This document shows positions 8,460-16,128 of a stretch of DNA of 64,000 nt, piece after piece (within the stretch, counting starts at the first letter, position 1; every line of letters begins with the position of its first letter). The notes beneath the pieces are model-generated. The model saw only the letters and a program-made list of their open reading frames with translations, ran no database searches and was not told the DNA's origin. Both the position numbers and the translations under genes were made by a program. The stretch comes from Dyella_A sp051962475 (GTDB taxonomy: Bacteria; Pseudomonadota; Gammaproteobacteria; Xanthomonadales; Rhodanobacteraceae): the NCBI RefSeq assembly GCF_051962475.1, contig NZ_JBQCCF010000068.1, forward strand, positions 33,277-97,276. The letters run 5' to 3'.

Positions 8460-9995
8460 ATGTCCCACGAAATCCTCAAGGCGCTCGGCCTGTCCGCCGA
8501 GCAGTCCGGCACGTATCTCGGCCAGGGCGAATGGTCCAAGACCACCGATGCGGGCACGCTGCGCCCGGTGAATCCGGCCACCGGCGAGGTGATTGCGGCG
8601 GTGCATGCCTCCAGCCAGGCCGACTACGAGACCATCGTCGAGCGCGCGCAGGCCGCCTTCAAGGTGTGGCGTACCACCCCGGCGCCGCGCCGCGGTGAGG
8701 CCGTGCGCCTGTGCGGCGAAGCGCTGCGCAAGCACAAGGATGCGCTTGGGAGCCTGGTTGCGCTGGAGATGGGCAAGATCAAGCCCGAGGGCGACGGCGA
8801 AGTGCAGGAGATGATCGACATCGCCGACTTCGCGGTGGGCCAGAGCCGCATGCTCTACGGCTACACCATGCACTCGGAGCGCCCCGGTCACCGCATGTAC
8901 GAGCAGTACCAGCCGCTGGGCCTGGTCGGCATCATTTCGGCGTTCAACTTCCCGGTCGCGGTGTGGGCCTGGAACGCCATGCTGGCTGCCATCGCCGGCG
9001 ACATCTGCATCTGGAAGCCCTCGCCGAAGGTGCCGCTGTCGGCGATCGCCACGATGAAGATCTGCAACGAGGCGCTGAAGGATGCCGGCTTCCCGGACAT
9101 CTTCTTCCTGTTCAACGACGGCGGTAACGAGCTGGCGCAGAAGTTCGTCGACGACAAGCGCATCCCGCTGATCAGCTTCACCGGCTCGACCAAGGTCGGC
9201 CGCATGGTCGGCGAGCGCGTGGCGCACCGCATGGGTCGCTCGCTGCTCGAGCTGGGCGGCAACAACGCGATCATCCTGGACCAGAGCGCCGACCTGAAGC
9301 TGGCGATCCCGGGCATCGTGTTCGGCGCCGTCGGCACCGCCGGCCAGCGCTGCACCACCACCCGCCGCCTGTTCGTGCACAGCTCGATCTACGACACCGT
9401 GCTGGAGACCCTGGTCAAGGCGTACAAGCAGGTCGAGGGCAAGATCGGCGATCCGACCCTGTCGACCACCCTGATGGGCCCGCTGAACAGCCCGGAAAGC
9501 GTGAAGGCCTACCTGGCCGCGGTGGAGAAGGCCAAGGCCTCGGGCGGCACCATCGCCACCGGCGGTGCGGCGCTGACCGATCGCAAGGGCAACTTCGTGC
9601 TGCCGACCATCATCACCGGCCTGAAGAACTCCGACGAAGTGGTGCAGTCGGAAACCTTCGCGCCGATCCTCTACGTGATGCCGTTCGACAGCATCGACGA
9701 AGCCATCGAGATGCAGAACGACGTGCCGCAGGGCCTGTCCTCGGCGATCTTCACGCAGAACCTGAAGGTGGCCGAGCAGTTCCTGTCGGCGGCCGGCAGC
9801 GACTGCGGCATCGCCAACGTCAACATCGGCACCTCCGGCGCCGAGATCGGCGGCGCGTTCGGTGGCGAGAAGGAAACCGGCGGCGGTCGCGAGTCCGGTT
9901 CGGATGCGTGGAAGGTCTACATGCGTCGCCAGACCAACACCATCAACTACTCCGATTCGCTGCCGCTGGCCCAGGGCATCAAGTTCGACCTGTAA
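8460..9995 (+). CDS. amaB: ALDH7-family aldehyde dehydrogenase (alpha-aminoadipic semialdehyde dehydrogenase type)
   Basis: A 511-aa NAD(P)-dependent aldehyde dehydrogenase, the length of antiquitin/ALDH7. It has ISAFNFPVAVWAWNAMLA (substrate/NAD region), LISFTGSTKVG (Rossmann turn), catalytic Glu in LLELGGNNAIIL near residue 262 and catalytic Cys in GTAGQRCTTTRRLFVH near residue 296. ALDH7 enzymes oxidise alpha-aminoadipate semialdehyde to 2-aminoadipate in lysine catabolism, and also betaine and lipid aldehydes. The gcdH gene further right would serve the same broad catabolism, but no other lysine-degradation genes are adjacent. The start has AAGGAG 5-10 nt upstream. The gene stands alone between tRNA-Arg and the DUF4190 gene. 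The family call is firm and the symbol less so. Confidence 0.85.
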   Translation: MSHEILKALGLSAEQSGTYLGQGEWSKTTDAGTLRPVNPATGEVIAAVHASSQADYETIVERAQAAFKVWRTTPAPRRGEAVRLCGEALRKHKDALGSLVALEMGKIKPEGDGEVQEMIDIADFAVGQSRMLYGYTMHSERPGHRMYEQYQPLGLVGIISAFNFPVAVWAWNAMLAAIAGDICIWKPSPKVPLSAIATMKICNEALKDAGFPDIFFLFNDGGNELAQKFVDDKRIPLISFTGSTKVGRMVGERVAHRMGRSLLELGGNNAIILDQSADLKLAIPGIVFGAVGTAGQRCTTTRRLFVHSSIYDTVLETLVKAYKQVEGKIGDPTLSTTLMGPLNSPESVKAYLAAVEKAKASGGTIATGGAALTDRKGNFVLPTIITGLKNSDEVVQSETFAPILYVMPFDSIDEAIEMQNDVPQGLSSAIFTQNLKVAEQFLSAAGSDCGIANVNIGTSGAEIGGAFGGEKETGGGRESGSDAWKVYMRRQTNTINYSDSLPLAQGIKFDL

Positions 9996-10068
9996 GCATG
10001 ACCGGTGCGCGCGGACTTCTCGTTCGCGCGCACCGTAACCTTCTGCCCGAGGTTTGGGGGTTCCCGCG

Positions 10069-10356
10069 ATGACCATGACGTCCGCCCCTCGCAGCACCAG
10101 CACCCTGGCCGTGGTCAGCCTGTGCTTCGGCATTGCCGGCTGGACCGTGCTGCCCTTCATCGGCGCGATCGTCGCCGTGATCTGCGGGCACCTCGCCCGC
10201 CGCGAGATCTGCCAGACCGTCTCCGAACCGCTCGATGGCGACGGCCTCGCCGTGACCGGGCTGGTGCTGGGTTATGCCCAGCTGGTTCTGAGCGTGGTCG
10301 GCATGCTGTTCTTCTGGACCCTGCTGCTCGGGCTGTTCCACCTGGTCAGGCCATGA
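10069..10356 (+). CDS. DUF4190-type small membrane protein
   Basis: 95 aa with two hydrophobic segments (about residues 15-40 and 65-90) around a short loop carrying GHLARREI and GDGLAVTGLVLGY. These are typical of the DUF4190 family, membrane proteins of unknown function. An in-frame TTG at 10054 would add five residues, but the ATG at 10069 is preferred. The stop overlaps the following SDR start (ATGA). Confidence 0.75.
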   Translation: MTMTSAPRSTSTLAVVSLCFGIAGWTVLPFIGAIVAVICGHLARREICQTVSEPLDGDGLAVTGLVLGYAQLVLSVVGMLFFWTLLLGLFHLVRP

Positions 10357-11132
10357 TCGGGGTCGACAGCACCGAAGTTCCCTTTCGCCTCGACGGCTAC
10401 CGCGTGGTGGTGGCCGGAGGCAGCCGCGGCATTGGCCGCAGCATTGCCCTCGCCTTCGCCCAGGCTGGCGCCGGGGTGTCGGTGTGCGCCCGCGGCGAGG
10501 TCGCGCTCGCCGAAGTGGCGCAAGCGATCCGCGCCCAGGGCGTGGTCACCCACAAGCAGTCCTGCGACCTGGCCGACCCGGCCGCCATCGACCACTACAT
10601 CGCCGCGGCCGCGCGCGCGCTCGGCGGCATCGACGTGCTGGTGAACAACGCCACCGGCTACGGCTTCAGCGACGATGACGAGGGCTGGACGGCCAACTTC
10701 CACATCGACCTGCTGGCCGCCGTGCGGGCATCGCGTGCCGCCTTGCCGCACCTGCAGCGCAGCGCACACGCGAGCATCCTGCACACCAGCTCGATCGCCG
10801 CACTGCGCCCGCGCGCCAGCGGTGCGCCCTATGCGGCGATCAAGGCGGCGCTGAGTCACTACACCTCTTCCCAGGCCCTGGCGTTGGCGGCCGATGGCAT
10901 CCGGGTGAACGCCATTGCCCCCGGCTCCATCGCCTTCGACGATGGCCTGTGGGATCGACGCAAGCGCGACGATCCCTCGCTGTACGCCGCCACGCTGGCG
11001 AAGATCCCGTTCGGCCGCTTCGGCACCCCGGAGGAGATCGCCCACGCCGCGCTGTTCCTCGCCTCGCCCTGGGCCGGATGGATCACCGGCCAGACCCTCG
11101 CCGTGGACGGCGGCCAGATGCTCACCGGCTAA
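10353..11132 (+). CDS. Short-chain dehydrogenase/reductase (SDR)
   Basis: A 259-aa classical SDR. The nucleotide-binding motif GGSRGIGRSIA is near residue 22, NNATGYG is in the NAG position near residue 93, and Ser appears in HTSSIAAL near residue 145. The active-site YxxxK is YAAIKAAL near residue 158, and the C-terminal motif is ITGQTLAVDGGQMLTG. The substrate is unknown; the layout resembles 3-oxoacyl-ACP reductase-like enzymes. It is translationally coupled to the DUF4190 gene upstream and lies 6 bp before the methyltransferase gene. Confidence 0.88.
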   Translation: MIGVDSTEVPFRLDGYRVVVAGGSRGIGRSIALAFAQAGAGVSVCARGEVALAEVAQAIRAQGVVTHKQSCDLADPAAIDHYIAAAARALGGIDVLVNNATGYGFSDDDEGWTANFHIDLLAAVRASRAALPHLQRSAHASILHTSSIAALRPRASGAPYAAIKAALSHYTSSQALALAADGIRVNAIAPGSIAFDDGLWDRRKRDDPSLYAATLAKIPFGRFGTPEEIAHAALFLASPWAGWITGQTLAVDGGQMLTG

Positions 11133-11138
11133 AATCCC

Positions 11139-11906
11139 ATGCCCGACCTGCGCAGCACCGAACGCTTCAGCGACCGCGTCGCCGACTACGTGCGCTATCG
11201 CCCCGACTACCCGACCGCGCTGGTCGACTGGCTGCACCGCGAACATGGCGTGGATGCGTCGTGGGACGTCGCCGACGTCGGCGCCGGTACCGGTATCTCG
11301 ACAAAGCTCTTTCTCGATGCCGGCCATCGTGTCACCACCGTGGAGCCCAATGCGGCGATGCGCGCGGCCGCCGAGCAGTGGCTCGGTAGTCATCCGAACT
11401 TCCGAGCAGTGGATGGGCGCGCCGACGCCACCGGCCTGCCCGACGCCAGTGTCGCGCTGATCGTGGTGGCGCAAGCGTTCCACTGGTTCGACGAGGCGGC
11501 GACCCGTCGCGAGTTCGCGCGCATCCTGCGCCCAGGCGGGCTGGCCGCGATCGTCTGGAACACACGACACCTCGGCGGCACGCCGTTTCTCGAAGGCTAT
11601 GAAGCGCTGCTGCAGCGCTACGGCACCGACTACACCAGCGTAGCCGAGCGCTACGCCGACGAGCCGCGCATGCGCGCCTGGTTCGGCACCGACTTCCGGG
11701 GCACCGCCCGCTTCGACCACGGCCAGCGGCTGAACTTCGACGAACTCAAGGGCCGCCTGATGTCCTCCTCCTACGCGCCCGCCCCCGGCCATCCGCAACA
11801 CGCACCGATGCTCGACGCGTTACGTACATTGTTCGATGCCACCTCGGTGGACGGCCGCATCGACTTCACCTACGACACCCGCGTCTACGTGGGCACCTTG
11901 AGCTGA
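11139..11906 (+). CDS. Class I SAM-dependent methyltransferase
   Basis: 255 aa. SAM-binding motif I is VADVGAGTGISTKLFLDAGH near residue 43, the acidic loop is VEPNAAM, and a later motif is VALIVVAQAFHWFD near residue 105. HWF is typical of the Methyltransf_11/UbiE-like set acting on small molecules or lipids. The substrate is unknown. It ends 3 bp before pyrD and starts 6 bp after the SDR gene, so it probably shares their transcript. Confidence 0.85.
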   Translation: MPDLRSTERFSDRVADYVRYRPDYPTALVDWLHREHGVDASWDVADVGAGTGISTKLFLDAGHRVTTVEPNAAMRAAAEQWLGSHPNFRAVDGRADATGLPDASVALIVVAQAFHWFDEAATRREFARILRPGGLAAIVWNTRHLGGTPFLEGYEALLQRYGTDYTSVAERYADEPRMRAWFGTDFRGTARFDHGQRLNFDELKGRLMSSSYAPAPGHPQHAPMLDALRTLFDATSVDGRIDFTYDTRVYVGTLS

Positions 11907-11909
11907 CGC

Positions 11910-12947
11910 ATGTACTCCTATCTTCGCCCCCTGCTGTTCGCACTCGAGCCGGAAACCGCCCACGGCGCCACGTTGTATGCGCTGGATGTGGCGCATCGCA
12001 GCGAGCTGCTGCGCTTCGTCGCCAAGCCGCCGCAGGGCCTGCCGGTGGACGCGTTCGGCCTGCGCTTCCCCAATCCGGTCGGGCTCGCCGCAGGGCTGGA
12101 CAAGAACGCCGACCATCTCGATGCGCTCGGTGCGCTGGGCTTCGGTTTCGTCGAGGTGGGCACCACCACGCCGCGCCCGCAGCCGGGCAACGACAAGCCA
12201 CGGATGTTCCGGCTTGCTGCGCACGAGGCGATCATCAACCGGCTTGGCTTCAACAACGCCGGCGTCGATGCGCTGGTGCGCAATGCGGAGAAGTCGTCGT
12301 ACCGCGGCGTGCTCGGCATCAACATCGGCAAGAACAAGGACACGCCTAACGAGAAGGCGGTCGACGACTACCTGTTCTGCCTGGAGCGCGTCTACGCACG
12401 CGCCAGCTACGTCACGGTGAACATTTCCTCACCGAACACCCAGGGCCTGCGCGACCTGCAGGAAGAGGAGACCCTGCGCCGCTTCATCGGCACCCTGCGC
12501 GAGGCGCAGGAGCGCCTCGGCGCCCAGCACGGCGCGCGCAAGCCGATGCTGCTGAAGATCGCGCCGGACCTCACCGAAGCCGAGCTCGACGCCATCGCCG
12601 ATGTGCTGCTGGCCAGCGGCGTGGACGGCGTGATCTGCACCAACACCACCGTCGACCACAGTGCGGTGACCAGCGATCGGCAATCGCAGGAAGCCGGCGG
12701 GCTGTCCGGCCGGCCGCTGATGGCCCGCGCCACCGCCGTGCAGCGCGGCATGGCCGAGCGACTCAAGGGCAAGGTCGGCATCATCGGCTTGGGCGGCATC
12801 CTGGAAGGCGACGACGCGGTGACAAAGCTCGGCGCCGGCGCCTCACTGGTGCAGATCTACTCCGGGCTGATCTATCGCGGCCCGGCGCTGATCGCCGAGT
12901 GCGTCGAGGAGATCCGTCGCCAGCGCGGAGCGGCCGATGTCCGCTGA
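11910..12947 (+). CDS. pyrD: Dihydroorotate dehydrogenase (quinone), class 2
   Basis: 345 aa (E. coli 336). It is an FMN enzyme at the inner membrane that oxidises dihydroorotate to orotate with quinone in pyrimidine synthesis. The N-terminal membrane-associating helix (YSYLRPLLFALEPETAH) is the class 2 hallmark. Other motifs are NPVGLAAGLDKNADH, INRLGFNNAGVD, VNISSPNTQGL with the catalytic Ser, and IIGLGGILEGDDAVTKL with LVQIYSGLIYRGP for FMN phosphate. Its 3' end overlaps murB by 11 bp, so the two are co-translated. Confidence 0.96.
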   Translation: MYSYLRPLLFALEPETAHGATLYALDVAHRSELLRFVAKPPQGLPVDAFGLRFPNPVGLAAGLDKNADHLDALGALGFGFVEVGTTTPRPQPGNDKPRMFRLAAHEAIINRLGFNNAGVDALVRNAEKSSYRGVLGINIGKNKDTPNEKAVDDYLFCLERVYARASYVTVNISSPNTQGLRDLQEEETLRRFIGTLREAQERLGAQHGARKPMLLKIAPDLTEAELDAIADVLLASGVDGVICTNTTVDHSAVTSDRQSQEAGGLSGRPLMARATAVQRGMAERLKGKVGIIGLGGILEGDDAVTKLGAGASLVQIYSGLIYRGPALIAECVEEIRRQRGAADVR

Positions 12948-14001
12948 CCACACCCTGCCCGTCCAGCGCATCGACATGGGCGGCTACGCGCTGATCGAGA
13001 ACGCGCCGCTGGCCCATCGCAACACGCTGCGCGTGGCGGCGAAGGCGCACCTGCTGGCGGAGATCCGCGATGCCAGCAAGCTGCCCGAACTGCTCGCCTT
13101 CCCCGCCGTCAAAAGCGGCCCGGTGCTGGTGCTGGGCGAAGGCAGCAACGTGCTGTTCGCCAGCGACTACCCCGGCACCGTGCTGGCGATGGCCACGCAG
13201 GGCGTGCAGGTGGAGGCGGATGGCGACACCGCCCGCGTCGCCGTAGCTGCGGGCGAGCGCTGGGACGACTTCGTGCGCTGGACGCTGGGCCAGGGCCTGG
13301 CCGGGCTGGAAAACCTGATACTGATTCCCGGCACCGTCGGCGCCGCGCCGATCCAGAACATCGGCGCCTACGGCACCGAGGTGGCCGAGTTCATCGAGAG
13401 CGTGGAAGCTTGGGACACGCGCGAGCACCGGGTGGTGACGCTCGATCACACCGCCTGCGCGTTCGGCTACCGCGACTCGCTGTTCAAGCGCGAGCCGGGC
13501 CGCTACATCGTCACCGCCGTGCGCTTCGCGCTGCCGCGCAGCCACGAGCTGCGGCTGGACTATGCGGGCATCCGCGAAGAGCTGGAGCGCATGGGCGTGG
13601 CCAAGCCCGCATCGTTCCACGTGGCCGAGGCCGTGGTGCACCTGCGCTCGCGCAAGCTGCCGGACCCGGCGGTGATCGGCAACGCCGGCAGCTTTTTCAA
13701 GAACCCCATCGTCGACGCGGCCACCGGCGAAGCCTTGAAGCGCGCGCATCCCGAGCTGGTTGCCTGGCCCGGAAAGGATGGCCGCTGGAAGCTCTCCGCC
13801 GCCTGGCTGATCGAGGCCGCCGGCCTCAAGGGCCACCGCGAAGGCGATGCCGGCATCTCGCACCGCCATGCACTGGTGCTGGTCAACCACGGCCACGCCA
13901 GCGGGCCGGAACTGTGGGCGTTGGCCCAGCAGGTGATCGCCCGCGTGCGCGAGGCCTTCGGCGTGACGCTGGAGCCGGAGCCGGTCGTGATCGGCGGCTG
14001 A
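12937..14001 (+). CDS. murB: UDP-N-acetylenolpyruvoylglucosamine reductase
   Basis: 354 aa, a type I MurB (E. coli 342 aa). This flavoenzyme reduces UDP-GlcNAc-enolpyruvate to UDP-MurNAc in peptidoglycan synthesis. Motifs are VLGEGSNVLF for FAD binding near residue 65, PGTVGAAPIQNIGAYG near residue 130, catalytic Ser in IGNAGSFFKNP near residue 252, and a C-terminal Glu in LEPEPVVIGG. The type I insertion with DYAGIREEL is present. It is the last gene of the compact run and is followed by a GC-rich hairpin. Confidence 0.96.
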   Translation: MSADHTLPVQRIDMGGYALIENAPLAHRNTLRVAAKAHLLAEIRDASKLPELLAFPAVKSGPVLVLGEGSNVLFASDYPGTVLAMATQGVQVEADGDTARVAVAAGERWDDFVRWTLGQGLAGLENLILIPGTVGAAPIQNIGAYGTEVAEFIESVEAWDTREHRVVTLDHTACAFGYRDSLFKREPGRYIVTAVRFALPRSHELRLDYAGIREELERMGVAKPASFHVAEAVVHLRSRKLPDPAVIGNAGSFFKNPIVDAATGEALKRAHPELVAWPGKDGRWKLSAAWLIEAAGLKGHREGDAGISHRHALVLVNHGHASGPELWALAQQVIARVREAFGVTLEPEPVVIGG

Positions 14002-14009
14002 CGGCGGGG

Positions 14010-14040
14010 GCCGCCCGGCCCGGGCGGCAGCCAAATTTTT
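14010..14040 (+). terminator. Candidate terminator after murB
   Basis: An 8-bp GC stem (GCCGCCCG with CGGGCGGC; 14010-14017 and 14021-14028) with a 3-nt loop. TTTTT follows at 14036-14040, but 7 nt beyond the stem, farther than usual. It would separate murB from the kdp operon. Confidence 0.55.
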
Positions 14041-14054
14041 ACGCGATCTATATG

Positions 14055-14077
14055 GGGGAGCGCATTCGCGCTACCCC
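14055..14077. promoter_or_regulatory. Imperfect dyad upstream of the kdp operon
   Basis: GGGGAGCGC and GCGCTACCCC form a 9-bp inverted repeat with one bulged base around an ATTC loop. It sits 56 bp before the first small ORF of the kdp operon and is not followed by a T-run. It could be a regulator-binding site or an mRNA hairpin in the leader. It does not resemble the AT-rich E. coli KdpE site. There is no experimental support. Confidence 0.35.
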
Positions 14078-14132
14078 TTTCTTATGGGCCGGTTCCTAGA
14101 GTGCGCGCCATCGCCTTGATGGAGTCGCCCGC

Positions 14133-14222
14133 TTGGACATTCCCTACCTCCTGCTCGTTGCCGCGCTGGTCGTCCTGACCGCCGGCCTCGTTCGCCTCTG
14201 CGACCGCCTCGGCCGGCGCTGA
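14133..14222 (+). CDS. 29-aa single-pass membrane peptide at the head of the kdp operon
   Basis: TTG start with GGAG 8 nt upstream (14121-14124), then a stop at 14222. The peptide has one hydrophobic span (IPYLLLVAALVVLTAGLV) and a positively charged end (RLCDRLGRR), so the C-terminus is probably cytoplasmic. It is not KdpF, which follows 38 bp later, but has the same size class. Similar short peptides are known before kdpF in other proteobacteria (from memory, unverified). A stabilising or regulatory role in the Kdp complex is conjecture. No ATG start exists in this frame. Confidence 0.55.
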   Translation: MDIPYLLLVAALVVLTAGLVRLCDRLGRR

Positions 14223-14260
14223 GCCGCGCCAATCCCGCGATTTACCCGACGGAACCTGCC

Positions 14261-14353
14261 ATGACCATCCTCTATGCACTGGCCGCTGCGATCGCAGTGG
14301 CTGTCGCGGGCTACCTCTGCGTGGCCCTGCTCAAGCCGGAGTGGTTCGAATGA
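14261..14353 (+). CDS. kdpF: KdpF, small subunit of the K+-transporting ATPase
   Basis: 30 aa and a single membrane span (ILYALAAAIAVAVAGYLCVA) followed by the typical ending LLKPEWFE, which matches the KdpF pattern LLxPExF. KdpF stabilises the KdpABC complex in the inner membrane. Its stop overlaps the kdpA start (ATGA), the usual arrangement. Confidence 0.9.
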   Translation: MTILYALAAAIAVAVAGYLCVALLKPEWFE

Positions 14354-16125
14354 CCACCAACGACTATCTCCAGATCGCCCTGTTCCTGGGCGTACTCCTG
14401 CTGCTGGTGAAACCGCTCGGCAGCTACATGGCATGCGTGTTCTCCGACGCGCCCAACCGCGTCACGCGGCTGGGTGCTGGGGTGGAGCGCGTGCTCTACC
14501 GCGTCTGCGGCATCCATCCCGAGGAGGACATGGGCTGGAAGCAGTACACCTGGGCGATGCTGGTGTTCAACCTGCTCGGCCTGCTGGCGGTGTACGCGCT
14601 GCAGCGCCTGCAGCTGTGGCTGCCGCTGAACCCCGCGCACATGGCCGCGGTGTCGCCGGACTCGGCGATGAACACCGCCATCAGCTTTGCCACCAACACC
14701 AACTGGCAGGGCTACGGCGGCGAATCGACCATGAGCTACCTGACCCAGATGCTGGGTCTGGCGGTGCAGAACTTCCTCTCCGCCGCCACCGGCATCGCGG
14801 TGCTGATCGCGGTGATCCGCGGCTTCGTACGCAAGAGCGCCACCGGCCTGGGCAACTTCTGGGTCGACCTCACGCGCAGCACGCTGTACGTGCTGGTGCC
14901 GCTGTCGCTGCTGTTGACCCTGGTGCTGGTGTCGCAGGGTGTGGTGCAGAACTTCAAGCCCTATGCCGAAGTGCCAGTGCTGCAGACCACGCACTACATC
15001 GAGACCGTCAAGGACGCCGCCGGCCACGACGCCGCGCATGATGTGCCAGTGACCACGCAGACCCTGCCGATGGGTCCGGCCGCCTCGCAGATCGCGATCA
15101 AGCAGCTGGGCACCAACGGCGGCGGCTTCTTCAACGTGAACTCGGCGCACCCGTTCGAGAACCCCACACCGCTGAGCAATTTCTTCGAGGTGCTGGCGAT
15201 CCTGCTGATTCCGGCGGCGCTCTGCTACACCTTCGGCAAGATGGTTGGCGACCGTCGCCAGGGCTGGGCGCTGCTGGCAGCGATGCTGGTGATCTTCGTG
15301 CCGCTGCTGCTGGTGTGCACGGGCGCCGAGCAGGCCGGCAATCCGCTGCTGCACGGGCTGGGCGTGGACCAGCACGCCTCGGCGCTGCAGGCCGGCGGCA
15401 ACATGGAAGGCAAGGAAACGCGCTTCGGCATCGTCAATTCGACGATCTGGGCCACCGCCACCACCGCTGCCTCGAACGGTTCGGTCAATGCGATGCATGA
15501 CTCGTTCACGCCGATCGGCGGGCTCGTCCCGATGTGGTTGATCCAGCTCGGCGAGGTGATCTTCGGCGGCGTCGGCTCGGGCCTCTACGGCATGCTCGCG
15601 TTCGCCGTGGTGGCGGTGTTCATCGCCGGCCTGATGGTGGGCCGCACGCCCGAATACCTCGGCAAGAAGATCGAGGCGCACGAGATGAAGATGGCCTCGA
15701 TCGCCGTGCTGATTCCCTGCGCGCTGGTGGTGATCGGCACCGCCATCGCGGTGATGGTCCCGGCCGGGTTCGGCGGCGTGGCCAATCCCGGCGCGCACGG
15801 CTTCAGCGAGATGCTCTACGCGGTCAGCTCCGCGTCCAACAACAACGGCAGCGCGTTTGGCGGACTGTCAGCCAACACGCCGTTCTGGAACGTACTGCTG
15901 GGCATCTGCATGTTCCTGGCCCGCTATCCGCTGATCGTGGCGATGCTCGCCATGGCCGGCTCGCTGGCCGCCAAGCGCAGCGTGCCGCCGTCGGCCGGCA
16001 CGCTGCCCACCCACACGCCGCTGTTCGTCACGCTGCTGGCCTGCGTGGTGATCGTGATTGGCGCACTGACCTTCCTGCCGGCGCTGGCCCTGGGGCCGAT
16101 CGTCGAATCTCTGCTGGGACACTGA
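14350..16125 (+). CDS. kdpA: KdpA, potassium-translocating subunit of the Kdp ATPase
   Basis: 591 aa, about ten membrane segments, related to K+ channels of the SKT superfamily. The P-loop selectivity regions are visible: TNTNWQGYGGE near residue 117, LGTNGGGFFNVNSAHPFEN near residue 252, a third loop around NSTIWATATTAASNGS near residue 362, and SSASNNNGSAFGGLS near residue 498. The start at 14350 (MTTNDYLQ) overlaps kdpF. An in-frame GTG at 14341 is unlikely. The gene lies 3 bp before kdpB. Expression in most bacteria is induced by K+ limitation. Confidence 0.97.
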   Translation: MTTNDYLQIALFLGVLLLLVKPLGSYMACVFSDAPNRVTRLGAGVERVLYRVCGIHPEEDMGWKQYTWAMLVFNLLGLLAVYALQRLQLWLPLNPAHMAAVSPDSAMNTAISFATNTNWQGYGGESTMSYLTQMLGLAVQNFLSAATGIAVLIAVIRGFVRKSATGLGNFWVDLTRSTLYVLVPLSLLLTLVLVSQGVVQNFKPYAEVPVLQTTHYIETVKDAAGHDAAHDVPVTTQTLPMGPAASQIAIKQLGTNGGGFFNVNSAHPFENPTPLSNFFEVLAILLIPAALCYTFGKMVGDRRQGWALLAAMLVIFVPLLLVCTGAEQAGNPLLHGLGVDQHASALQAGGNMEGKETRFGIVNSTIWATATTAASNGSVNAMHDSFTPIGGLVPMWLIQLGEVIFGGVGSGLYGMLAFAVVAVFIAGLMVGRTPEYLGKKIEAHEMKMASIAVLIPCALVVIGTAIAVMVPAGFGGVANPGAHGFSEMLYAVSSASNNNGSAFGGLSANTPFWNVLLGICMFLARYPLIVAMLAMAGSLAAKRSVPPSAGTLPTHTPLFVTLLACVVIVIGALTFLPALALGPIVESLLGH

Positions 16126-16128
16126 TCC

